NCBI GenBank assembly: GCA_900754275.1
Contig: CAAECF010000090.1
Coordinates: 1 to 20,926, forward strand
DNA from: an uncultured Collinsella sp.
GTDB lineage: Bacteria > Actinomycetota > Coriobacteriia > Coriobacteriales > Coriobacteriaceae
Length of the DNA stretch: 20,926 nt
Direction: 5' to 3'
Position numbers and translations under genes: made by a program. This document shows, one piece after another, positions 14,776 through 20,926 of this stretch (within the stretch, counting starts at the first letter, position 1; each line of letters starts with the position of its first letter). The notes under the pieces were generated by a model that worked only from the letters and a program-made list of their open reading frames with translations, ran no database searches and was not told the origin of the DNA.

Positions 14776-15148
14776 GAGCGCGAAAACCGGCTCCAGAACC
14801 GATTCGGGCGCGTTCAAAATGCGGATTCGGGCGGTGCTTGCCGCCTGCCAGACACGCCAGTGGTCAAAAAACGCCGTTTGTGAGTACTGTCACAAACGGC
14901 GTATCATTTTAGGTGTGGAAATTAATGAACAAAGTTATAAGAACTGTACGTTAATGAGTGACCATCGACTTCCAATTTGGCGCTAGCTGACGGTGATTAG
15001 GAAGTTTCAAGTCGAGTTTTGCCGATTTCGACCAAAAATCGCTGCTACTAAAAAGGTAACAGTACTCATATTTGCCCTTTTTTGGCCACAAGCCCTAAAA
15101 CAAGCCTCGCCAAGGTCGGGAAGCGGGCCAAATTGCCGGCCTCGAGGC
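14776..15148. other. 373-nt gene-free stretch with dyads
   Basis: Downstream of nhaA there is a direct repeat GATTCGGGCG (near 14803 and 14824), a small GGCGG/CCGCC hairpin, a perfect 13-bp hairpin (listed separately), an AT-rich block to about 15075, and the terminator of the small minus-strand gene. A 75-codon frame from 14993 has no ribosome site and ends in GC-rich sequence antisense to that gene; it is not considered real. Confidence 0.65.
14866..14902. terminator. Perfect 13-bp hairpin, terminator-like on the minus strand
   Basis: The arms ACGCCGTTTGTGA (14871-14883) and TCACAAACGGCGT (14890-14902) close a GTACTG loop. On the minus strand six T residues follow directly (14871-14866), a classical terminator. 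On the plus strand ATCATTTT follows, weaker, but it may still end the nhaA transcript. Confidence 0.75.
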
Positions 15149-15150
15149 TT
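15102..15150 (-). terminator. Terminator overlapping the stop of the small minus-strand gene
   Basis: CGAGGCTT (15143-15150) and AAGCCTCG (15102-15109) form an 8-bp outer stem, with an inner GGCC-rich dyad, and GTTTTAGGG follows on the minus strand. The gene's TAA stop lies partly inside the stem. The T-tract is short, so strength is uncertain. Confidence 0.55.
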
Positions 15151-15403
15151 ATTCCACCGTTCCGTAGACGGCGCCCCAGCCGTGGGCGGCCAAGGCGGAG
15201 TTGAGCTGGTCGCAAAGTGACTGGCGGTCGTAGTAGCCGGGCGGCAAAAGATTCACGATCTCCATGAGGTCGGGCGCCAGGTCCAAGATTTCGGCCTGTA
15301 CGATCAGATCCAGGCGGTCGATGGCGTGGCGGTCGTAAAACAGTCCGTCGACCAGGCGCTGCAAGTCGCCGAATTCCTCGGCCTGAAACGATCCGTACTC
15401 CAT
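15149..15403 (-). CDS. Small acidic protein of unknown function
   Basis: This 84-residue protein is not recognised. It is acidic, rich in Leu, Asp and Tyr, and has no signal peptide, membrane segment or cysteine pair. The middle (HAIDRLDLIVQAEILDLAPD) looks helical and amphipathic, and a PPGYYDRQSL segment follows. A longer frame begins at 15433, but the ATG at 15403 has AAGGAGG 4-5 nt upstream and is clearly better. The strong ribosome site, own terminator and good codon use support a real gene. It is divergent from the aminotransferase gene, with 150 nt between, and might be coregulated with it; nothing in the sequence shows its job. Confidence 0.75.
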   Translation of the reverse strand: MEYGSFQAEEFGDLQRLVDGLFYDRHAIDRLDLIVQAEILDLAPDLMEIVNLLPPGYYDRQSLCDQLNSALAAHGWGAVYGTVE

Positions 15404-15505
15404 AGTGCCTCCTTGGGCGCCCCACGCCGGCATGCGCGGCGATTCGTAATTGATTGCGATGAACTTAATCTATCACGGCTTCATAACGTTGCGACGATGG
15501 CGGTC

Positions 15506-15511
15506 TATACT
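15506..15511 (+). promoter_or_regulatory. Candidate -10 of the aminotransferase promoter
   Basis: TATACT within CTATACTTAGAC lies 43 nt before the start codon. A closely similar CTATACTTGACC lies before tatA. No good -35 is visible at 16-18 nt, as is common in Actinomycetota promoters. Confidence 0.4.
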
Positions 15512-15553
15512 TAGACGAACTGCAACGTACCGCTTCGCGAAAGGTCGCACCCC

Positions 15554-16858
15554 ATGCAGACGATCTACCAGAAGATGGAAACCACCGAACTCGATGCCGC
15601 CATCGAGGCGCTTAAAGCCGAGGTTGCCGAGGTCAAGGCCAAGGGCTTGGCGCTCGACATGGCGCGCGGCAAGCCGTCGCCCTCCCAGGTGAACATTTCT
15701 CGCCCCATGCTCGATATCCTCAATGCCGATGCCGATCTGCACGACGGCAATGTCGACTGCTCCAACTACGGTTGCTTCGAGGGCATTCCCTCGGCACGCA
15801 AGCTGGCGGGGGAGTTCCTGGGTTGCCCTGCCGAGCAGACGCTCGTACTGGGCTCATCGAGCCTGCTGATCGAGCACGATATCGCCGGTATGTTCTGGCG
15901 TTGCGGCTCGTGCGGCAGCGACCCTTGGGACGCCTACGAGGCCGCGCACGACGGCAAGAAGGTCAAGTTCCTGTGCCCTGTTCCCGGCTACGATCGCCAC
16001 TTTGGCATCACCGCCGATTTGGGCATCGAGAACGTCCCCGTCGCGATGACCGACAACGGCCCCGACATGGACGAGATCGAGCGCCTGGTTGCCGCCGACG
16101 ATTCCATCAAGGGTATCTGGTGCGTGCCCAAGTATTCCAACCCCACGGGCATCACCTTTAGCGAGGACACTGTGCGCCGCCTGGTCGAGATGCCCACGGC
16201 CGCGTCCGATTTCCGCATCTTCTGGGACAACGCCTACTGCGTGCACGACCTGTACGACGAGACCGACGAGCTCGCCAACATCTTTGACCTCGCTCGCGCG
16301 GCGGGCACCGAGGATCGCGTGGTGGCATTCGCCTCGACGTCAAAGATCACCTTCCCGGGCGCCGGTATCGGCTTTATCGGTGCGAGCCCCGCGGTTATCG
16401 CCGAGTTCTCCAAGCGCCTAAAGGCTGGCCTTATTAGCGCCGATAAGCTCAACCAGCTGCGTCACGTGCGCTTCCTTCCCACCATCGAGGCGGTCAAGGA
16501 GCACATGAAAAAGCATGCCGAGTTCCTGCGCCCGCGCTTTGAGGCCGTTGAGCGCAAGCTCACCGAGGGCTTGGGTAACACGGGTTGCGCCACTTGGACT
16601 CATCCCCATGGCGGCTACTTTGTGAGTTTCGATGGCCCCGAGGGCTCGGCCCAGAAGGTCGCCGCGCTTTGTGCCGACCTGGGCGTCAAGCTCACGCCGG
16701 CTGGTGCCACCTGGCCTTATGGCAAGGATCCGCGCGACACCAACATCCGCATCGCGCCGAGCTATCCCACGGTCGAGGACCTGGAGGCTGCGCTCGATGT
16801 GCTGGTGCTGGCTGTCAAGCTCGTCGCTGCCGAGCTTGCGCGTACCGAGCGCGCCTAA
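15554..16858 (+). CDS. Aspartate-type aminotransferase (MocR-like, fold type I)
   Basis: This 434-residue PLP enzyme resembles the group labelled Aminotran_MocR (PF12897 type), which includes the aspartate aminotransferases of corynebacteria rather than true MocR regulators. It has no DNA-binding domain. YSNPTG lies at residues 194-199, and the Schiff-base lysine is K264 in STSKITFPGAGIGF. DMARGKPSPSQVNISRPMLD near the start and YFVSFDGPEGSAQKV late in the protein are typical. Likely role: transfer of amino groups between aspartate (or a related amino acid) and 2-oxoglutarate. The ATG at 15554 has AAAGG 9 nt upstream; a second ATG seven codons on lacks a clear site. Substrate assignment is from family resemblance. 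Confidence 0.85.
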   Translation: MQTIYQKMETTELDAAIEALKAEVAEVKAKGLALDMARGKPSPSQVNISRPMLDILNADADLHDGNVDCSNYGCFEGIPSARKLAGEFLGCPAEQTLVLGSSSLLIEHDIAGMFWRCGSCGSDPWDAYEAAHDGKKVKFLCPVPGYDRHFGITADLGIENVPVAMTDNGPDMDEIERLVAADDSIKGIWCVPKYSNPTGITFSEDTVRRLVEMPTAASDFRIFWDNAYCVHDLYDETDELANIFDLARAAGTEDRVVAFASTSKITFPGAGIGFIGASPAVIAEFSKRLKAGLISADKLNQLRHVRFLPTIEAVKEHMKKHAEFLRPRFEAVERKLTEGLGNTGCATWTHPHGGYFVSFDGPEGSAQKVAALCADLGVKLTPAGATWPYGKDPRDTNIRIAPSYPTVEDLEAALDVLVLAVKLVAAELARTERA

Positions 16859-16924
16859 CGCGTAGGGCCCCGCAAGTCCGCGCCTAGTACTATCCGCACT
16901 TTCGATACGTAAAGGAGCGTATAC

Positions 16925-17239
16925 ATGGATTTGGGTATTTCAACCAACCCCACGCCAGAGCTCTACACCATTAAGGTAACCGGCGAGATCGATATCTCTA
17001 ACGCCGATAGCCTGCGCAATGCCATCGACCTGGCGCTCGAGCAGCCCACCGAGGCCGTTGAGCTCGATTTTGCCCAGGTGAGCTACATCGATTCGACGGG
17101 CATTGGCGTGCTCGTGGGCGCCGCGCACCACGCGGTCGACCACGGCAAGCGCTTTAGCTGCACGAATGTGCAGCCCCCGGTGATGCGCGTGGTTCAGCTG
17201 TTGGGTGTCGACCAGGAGATTTCGATCACCGCTGCATAA
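16925..17239 (+). CDS. STAS-domain anti-sigma factor antagonist
   Basis: This 104-residue protein is a single STAS domain of the SpoIIAA/RsbV type. Such proteins bind and neutralise an anti-sigma kinase until phosphorylated. The phospho-acceptor is S57 in YIDSTGIGVLVG, the exact family motif. The first strand (YTIKVTGEIDISNA) and the last helix region (VMRVVQLLGVDQEI) also fit. GGAG is 7 nt before the ATG. The partner kinase and sigma factor are not nearby, so the controlled regulon cannot be named. It lies 66 nt after the aminotransferase gene and may be read from the same transcript. Confidence 0.93.
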   Translation: MDLGISTNPTPELYTIKVTGEIDISNADSLRNAIDLALEQPTEAVELDFAQVSYIDSTGIGVLVGAAHHAVDHGKRFSCTNVQPPVMRVVQLLGVDQEISITAA

Positions 17240-17311
17240 TCTTTGCCCCCAAAAGGGCGTGCCGTTTGGCATATGTTTGTGATGCGCTCGGACGTTTTGG
17301 CGTCCGGGCGC

Positions 17312-17317
17312 TATACT
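17312..17317 (+). promoter_or_regulatory. Candidate -10 of the tatAC-hypAB promoter
   Basis: TATACT within CTATACTTGACC lies 76 nt before the tatA start, just after a small GGACG/CGTCC hairpin (17290-17305). The -35 is not convincing. Confidence 0.4.
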
Positions 17318-17392
17318 TGACCGAATGAATAGACGAGTTCCGGCCGAATGGCGCGGTGCGGGCTCGACTCACATCGAGCCTTGGAGGTATGT

Positions 17393-17965
17393 GTGTTTGG
17401 TATTGGAGAGGGTGAGCTCGCGATCATCGTGGTCTTCGGCTTTTTGCTGTTTGGCCCGGATAAGCTCCCGCAGATGGGCCGCACGATCGGCCGTGCCATC
17501 CGTCAGTTCCGCGAGACGCAGGAAAAGATGACGGCCGTTGTTCAGTCCGAGATTATCGATCCGGTGAGCGAGGCCGCGTCGGCCCCGGTCAAGCCCAAGA
17601 AGACTGCTGCGACCGACGACGATTCCGATGCGGACGAGGATGCCGCCGAGACGGCAGCGCCCGCCAAGAAGGAGACCTTTGCCGAGCGTCGAGCCCGTCT
17701 TGCTGCCGAGAAGGCCGCAAGCGAGGGTGCTGCTGAGGGCGAAGGCGCTGTTGATGAGGCCGAGGGTACAGAGCCTGCTACTGCCGTCGAGCCCGAGCCT
17801 GCTGCAGAGCCCGAGCCCGAGCCGGCAGAGCCCACGACGGCTGACCTCTACGCCCGCCGTCCCCGCAAGCGCAAGGCTGTCGTCGACCAGCTCGCTCGCG
17901 AGCTCGAGGCCGAGGACGCTGCCGAGACTGCTGCCGCCGATGCCCCGAAGGGAGGCGATGAGTAA
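17393..17965 (+). CDS. tatA: Twin-arginine translocase subunit TatA/TatB-like
   Basis: This 190-residue protein forms the channel part of the Tat exporter of folded proteins. After a short start (MFGIGEGE) comes a single membrane helix (LAIIVVFGFLLFG), the FGPDKLPQMGR hinge and an amphipathic helix (IGRAIRQFRETQEKM). The remaining residues, about 145, are an unusually long acidic tail rich in Ala, Glu and Pro, including an EPEP-type repeat near residues 135-155. The start is GTG at 17393 with GGAGG 5 nt upstream; an in-frame extension to 17348 adds a non-Tat sequence and is discarded. The stop overlaps the tatC start (TAATG). With only one TatA-like gene visible, it may serve both A and B roles. 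Confidence 0.92.
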   Translation: MFGIGEGELAIIVVFGFLLFGPDKLPQMGRTIGRAIRQFRETQEKMTAVVQSEIIDPVSEAASAPVKPKKTAATDDDSDADEDAAETAAPAKKETFAERRARLAAEKAASEGAAEGEGAVDEAEGTEPATAVEPEPAAEPEPEPAEPTTADLYARRPRKRKAVVDQLARELEAEDAAETAAADAPKGGDE

Positions 17966-18756
17966 TGCCTATCGGACCTGCGCGCATGCCGCTCTTCGAT
18001 CACCTGGGAGAGCTCCGTCGCCGCCTGACTATCGTGGTCGTGTCGGTGTTTGCCGCCGCCATCGTGCTGTATTTCGCCACGCCCGTGGTGCTCGACATCC
18101 TGGAAGACCCCATCCGCTCCTTTGTGCCGGACGGTAAGTTCTACATCACCACCACGCTCGGCGGCTTTGGCCTGCGCTTCTCGCTGGCCATCAAGATGGC
18201 CGTGGTCATGTGCACGCCCATGATCATCTGGCAGATTCTGGCATTTTTCCTGCCGGCACTGCGTCCCAACGAGCGCAAGTGGGTTGTGCCTACGGTGCTC
18301 GCCTCGACGGTGCTGTTCTTCCTGGGCGCAATCTTTTGCTACTTCATCATTATCCCGGCAGGCTTTGAGTGGCTCATCGGCGAGACCTCTGCCGTCGCAA
18401 CCGCGCTGCCCGACCTGGAGAACTACGTCAACATGGAGCTGCTCTTTATGATCGGCTTTGGTGTGGCGTTTGAGCTGCCGCTCATCATCTTCTACCTGTC
18501 CGTCTTCCACATCGTGTCCTACGCGGCCTTCCGCGGCGCCTGGCGCTACGTGTACGTGGGCCTGCTTGTGGGCTCGGCTGTGATTACGCCCGACGGCTCG
18601 CCCGTTACGCTGGGCCTCATGTATGGTGCCCTGCTCTCGCTCTACGAGATTTCGCTCGCCATTGCCCGCGTGGTCATTACCGCGCGCGAGGGCAAGGAGG
18701 GCTTGTTTGTGAGCCGTCTGGACCTGTTCTCGGACGATGAGGACGACGAGGAGTAA
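17965..18756 (+). CDS. tatC: Sec-independent translocase subunit TatC
   Basis: This 263-residue six-helix membrane protein is the receptor for twin-arginine signal peptides. The first cytosolic segment PLFDHLGELRRRL carries E16, and the loop ALRPNERKW carries E103; both match residues known in E. coli to contact the signal peptide. E170 in FELPLIIF and the VITPDGSPVT loop are also conserved. The C-terminal tail ends in an acidic run (DDEDDEE). Its ATG shares one base with the tatA stop, and GGGAGG lies 9 nt upstream inside tatA, so the two are translationally coupled. hypA starts 6 nt after its stop. Confidence 0.96.
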   Translation: MPIGPARMPLFDHLGELRRRLTIVVVSVFAAAIVLYFATPVVLDILEDPIRSFVPDGKFYITTTLGGFGLRFSLAIKMAVVMCTPMIIWQILAFFLPALRPNERKWVVPTVLASTVLFFLGAIFCYFIIIPAGFEWLIGETSAVATALPDLENYVNMELLFMIGFGVAFELPLIIFYLSVFHIVSYAAFRGAWRYVYVGLLVGSAVITPDGSPVTLGLMYGALLSLYEISLAIARVVITAREGKEGLFVSRLDLFSDDEDDEE

Positions 18757-18762
18757 ATCGGT

Positions 18763-19119
18763 ATGCACGAGGTTGGCATTGTCAACGGCATACTCGATAC
18801 AGTGATTCGCGCGGCGCGTGGGGCGGGGGCCTCGCGCGCCGTTTTGGTAACGCTGCGTATCGGGGATATGACCGAAGTTGTGCGCGAGGCGCTCGACTTT
18901 GCGTGGGAGACATTTCGCGATGAGGACCCGCTCACGCGAGGCTGCGAGCTTGCCGTGGAGGAAGTCCATCCACAAAGCGAGTGTCTGGACTGCGGGGAGG
19001 TCTTTGAGCACGATCGCTTCCATTGCCGCTGTCCCCAATGTGGCGGCGCCAACGTGCGTCTGCTGCACGGCCGCGAGCTCGACATCGCAAGTATCGAAAT
19101 CGAAACCCCCGACGATTAG
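18763..19119 (+). CDS. hypA: Hydrogenase/urease nickel incorporation protein HypA
   Basis: This 118-residue metallochaperone delivers nickel to NiFe hydrogenase (or urease) precursors together with HypB. The N-terminal MHEVGIV has the nickel-binding H2 next to the amino terminus. The zinc site is C74 and C77 (ECLDCG) with C90 and C93 (CPQCGG). Length matches the family. Its ribosome site appears to be GAGGAG inside the end of tatC, 6 nt away, so it is read as part of the tat operon. HypB follows after 55 nt. No hydrogenase or other hyp genes are in view. Confidence 0.95.
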   Translation: MHEVGIVNGILDTVIRAARGAGASRAVLVTLRIGDMTEVVREALDFAWETFRDEDPLTRGCELAVEEVHPQSECLDCGEVFEHDRFHCRCPQCGGANVRLLHGRELDIASIEIETPDD

Positions 19120-19174
19120 CCCGCTAGCCATCTGGTGATGGGGTATAAAGGGGCCAAAGTAAGGAGTGCCGAGT

Positions 19175-19858
19175 ATGGCTGAGAAAACGATTGATATCGC
19201 GTCGCCGATTCTGTCGCGCAACGAGCGCCTGGCAGATCAGCTGCGACAGCGATTTAAAGAGACAAACACCTATGTGATCAATGTGCTGTCGAGCCCCGGT
19301 TCGGGCAAGACCACCACGATCCTGGGCACCAACGAGCGCCTGCGCGACAAGGCTGGCCTGCGCTGTGCCGTCATCGAGGGCGATATTGCCTCGGATGTCG
19401 ACGCCATCACCATGAAGGAAGCCGGCATGCCCGCCATCCAGATCAACACGGGTGGCCTGTGCCACCTCGAGGGCAACATGATCATGGAGGCCGTTGACGC
19501 GTTCGACCAGGCGGTGGGTCTTCAAAATATCGACGTCATCTTTATCGAAAACGTGGGCAACCTGGTCTGCCCGGTCGACTTTGACCTGGGCGAGAACCTG
19601 TCCATCATGATTCTCTCGGTGCCCGAGGGCGACGACAAGCCCATCAAGTACCCGGGCATCTTCCAGCACGCCGGCGCGCAGCTGCTCAATAAGGTCGACG
19701 TGGCCCCGGCTTTCGATTTTGACATGGATAGGTATACTAGGACACTCGATGACCTCAATCCGCAGGCGCCGCGGTTTGCCGTGAGCGCGCGCAAGGGCGA
19801 GGGCATGGATGCCTGGTGCGATTGGCTCATCGGGCAGATCGAGCAAGCAAGGGCGTAA
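19175..19858 (+). CDS. hypB: Hydrogenase/urease nickel incorporation GTPase HypB
   Basis: This 227-residue GTPase powers nickel insertion into hydrogenase precursors. The P-loop SSPGSGKTT is at residues 39-47, EGD (D70) marks switch I, and NKVD at 172-175 is the guanine motif. The G-domain metal site is C96-H97 (GGLCHLEG), with C132 in ENVGNLVCP. There is neither a His-rich stretch nor an N-terminal CxxCGC motif, so it lacks nickel storage and the high-affinity site. A GTG three codons upstream (19166) overlaps the ribosome site AAGGAG; the ATG at 19175 with 8-nt spacing is chosen. It follows hypA by 55 nt, in the tat-hyp transcript or from its own weak promoter (TATAAA at 19144-19149). Confidence 0.95.
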   Translation: MAEKTIDIASPILSRNERLADQLRQRFKETNTYVINVLSSPGSGKTTTILGTNERLRDKAGLRCAVIEGDIASDVDAITMKEAGMPAIQINTGGLCHLEGNMIMEAVDAFDQAVGLQNIDVIFIENVGNLVCPVDFDLGENLSIMILSVPEGDDKPIKYPGIFQHAGAQLLNKVDVAPAFDFDMDRYTRTLDDLNPQAPRFAVSARKGEGMDAWCDWLIGQIEQARA

Positions 19859-19912
19859 ATCGGCCGCCATACGGGCGGGCGTAGCCGCAGAGACACGAGA
19901 TAGGAGCCTCTT

Positions 19913-20926
19913 TTGAAGCTCATCATCGCCGAGAAAAACGACGCCGCGCGTCAGATCGCCGAGCGTCTGTCCACGGGCAAACCCAAAAAGGACAAGGTGT
20001 ACAACACCGCCATCTACCGTTTTGAGTGGAAGGGCGAGGAGTGTGTGACGATCGGTCTCGCCGGTCACATCCTTGCGCCCGATTTTTGCGACAGCGTGCT
20101 GTTCGATAAAAAGCTGGGTTGGTATTCGGTGACCGAGGACGGCGAGATGCTGCCGGCCGACATGCCCGATGGCCTGGCTCGTCCGCCCTACGACACCAAG
20201 CGTAAGCCGTTTCTTGCCGACGGTATCTCCATCAAGGGCTGGAAGCTCGAGAGCCTGCCCTACCTCACCTGGGCGCCCGTCATTAAGCTACCGGCCGAGA
20301 AGGAGCTCATTCGCTCGCTCAAGAACCTGGCTAAGAAGTCCGACAGTGTCATCATCGCCACGGACTTCGATCGCGAGGGCGAGCTGATCGGTTCGGACGC
20401 CCTCAACAAGGTGCGCGAGGTTGCGCCGGACTTGCCGGTCGCCCGCGCCCAGTACTCTTCGTTTACCAAGGCCGAGATCACGCAGGCCTTCGATAATCTC
20501 GTCTCGCTCGACCAGAATCTGGCCGACGCCGGCGAGAGCCGCCAGCACATCGACCTCATTTGGGGTGCGGTGCTCACGCGTTACCTGACGCTCGCCAAGT
20601 TTGGCGGCTTTGGTAACGTGCGCTCTGCCGGCCGCGTGCAGACGCCGACGCTTGCCCTGGTGGTCGAGCGCGAGCGCGAGCGCATGGCGTTTGTGCCCGA
20701 GGACTATTGGCAGATTCGCGGCATGGGTGCTGCGCAGGGCGCTGCCGAGGATGACCGCTTTAAGATTGCGCACAAGACGGCACGCTTTACCGACAAGGAT
20801 GCTGCTGAGACGGCGTACGGCCATGTTGACGGCGTCGCGACGGCAACCGTCGCCGCGGTGACCAAGCGCTCGCGCAAGCAGCAGCCGCCCACGCCGTTTG
20901 CGACCACCTCGCTGCAGGCTGCCGCC
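19913..20926 (+). CDS. Archaeal-type DNA topoisomerase (type IA), 5' part
   Basis: The gene starts with TTG at 19913, with AGGAG 6 nt upstream, and runs off the window after 338 codons. Type IA topoisomerases relax or decatenate DNA through a transient tyrosine-DNA link. The TOPRIM domain shows IIAEKNDAARQIA with E7 and the metal motif ATDFDREGELIG (D151, D153, E155). SAGRVQTPTLALVVERE (238-254) is the family's DNA-gate motif. The active tyrosine lies beyond the window edge, so it cannot be checked. The N-terminal motif resembles archaeal TopA more than bacterial TopA, so this may be a second, topo III-like enzyme in the cell. The preceding hypB gene ends 54 nt upstream. Confidence 0.9.
   Translation, partial: MKLIIAEKNDAARQIAERLSTGKPKKDKVYNTAIYRFEWKGEECVTIGLAGHILAPDFCDSVLFDKKLGWYSVTEDGEMLPADMPDGLARPPYDTKRKPFLADGISIKGWKLESLPYLTWAPVIKLPAEKELIRSLKNLAKKSDSVIIATDFDREGELIGSDALNKVREVAPDLPVARAQYSSFTKAEITQAFDNLVSLDQNLADAGESRQHIDLIWGAVLTRYLTLAKFGGFGNVRSAGRVQTPTLALVVERERERMAFVPEDYWQIRGMGAAQGAAEDDRFKIAHKTARFTDKDAAETAYGHVDGVATATVAAVTKRSRKQQPPTPFATTSLQAAA

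Noticed and set aside
13150..14817. 555-codon minus-strand open frame opposite nhaA
   Set aside because: It mirrors nhaA, has a low-complexity His/Asp/Gly/Arg composition and no ribosome site; it results from GC-biased third positions of the real gene.
10980..14970. Shared TGAGTGACCAT at about 10980 and 14954
   Set aside because: An 11-base match between two places in a 21-kb window is expected many times by chance.
14993..15220. 75-codon plus-strand frame after nhaA
   Set aside because: No ribosome site, runs through a terminator and into antisense of the 84-residue gene.
17848..19221. 457-codon minus-strand open frame over tatA, tatC and hypA
   Set aside because: It crosses three clear plus-strand genes and has His/Asp/Gln-rich nonsense composition.
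1..20926. tRNA, rRNA, CRISPR array, insertion sequence or prophage
   Set aside because: No cloverleaf with CCA end, no regular spaced repeats and no transposase, integrase or phage-like protein was seen on either strand.

Overview
The window looks like a GC-rich Actinomycetota chromosome, most likely Coriobacteriia and probably Collinsella or a close relative. This rests on gene content and style: several PTS and Coriobacteria-like genes, a Tat operon with a long acidic TatA tail, and an archaeal-type topoisomerase. It is inference, not a database match. No rRNA, tRNA, CRISPR array, transposase or phage gene was found. There are 21 supported coding regions, and only the last (a topoisomerase) is cut by the window edge.

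Region 1 (1-5160) is a small redox island. A minus-strand operon encodes a short-chain dehydrogenase, a soluble fumarate-reductase-like flavoprotein and a YczE-like membrane protein, packed with 10-nt and 4-nt gaps. A LacI-family regulator is transcribed divergently. The 369-nt space between them holds three LacI-type operators of the form TGWAA-N4-TTACA, one of them beside a good promoter for the operon. The substrate is unknown, and this is the best candidate here for an undescribed catabolic or respiratory module.

Region 2 (5160-12060) is carbohydrate metabolism. It holds mannose-6-phosphate isomerase and a GntR/UTRA regulator (minus), then, divergently, a beta-glucoside PTS operon: GH1 6-phospho-beta-glucosidase, then IIC, IIB and IIA of the lactose/cellobiose family, ended by a strong terminator. 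A ROK glucokinase-like sugar kinase follows and would phosphorylate the free glucose released by the glycosidase. The leader of the glycosidase gene carries a large folded element, and several intercistronic hairpins occur in the operon.

Region 3 (12060-15550) has a family II (manganese) pyrophosphatase, the Na+/H+ antiporter NhaA and a small unknown protein. A terminator-type hairpin lies 33 nt before nhaA, with a second hairpin touching its ribosome binding site, which suggests attenuation. An AT-rich non-coding block of about 200 nt with strong dyads follows nhaA.

Region 4 (15550-20926) reads entirely on the plus strand: a MocR-like/aspartate-type aminotransferase, a STAS anti-sigma-factor antagonist, tatA-tatC, hypA-hypB (nickel insertion for NiFe hydrogenase or urease) and the start of a type IA topoisomerase. 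The joining of Tat export with nickel maturation genes fits an anaerobe that exports a folded hydrogenase, although no hydrogenase gene is in view.

Many long antisense reading frames exist (up to 555 codons), but they are by-products of strong third-position GC bias and were left out. Several start codons were moved inward on the basis of ribosome binding sites.
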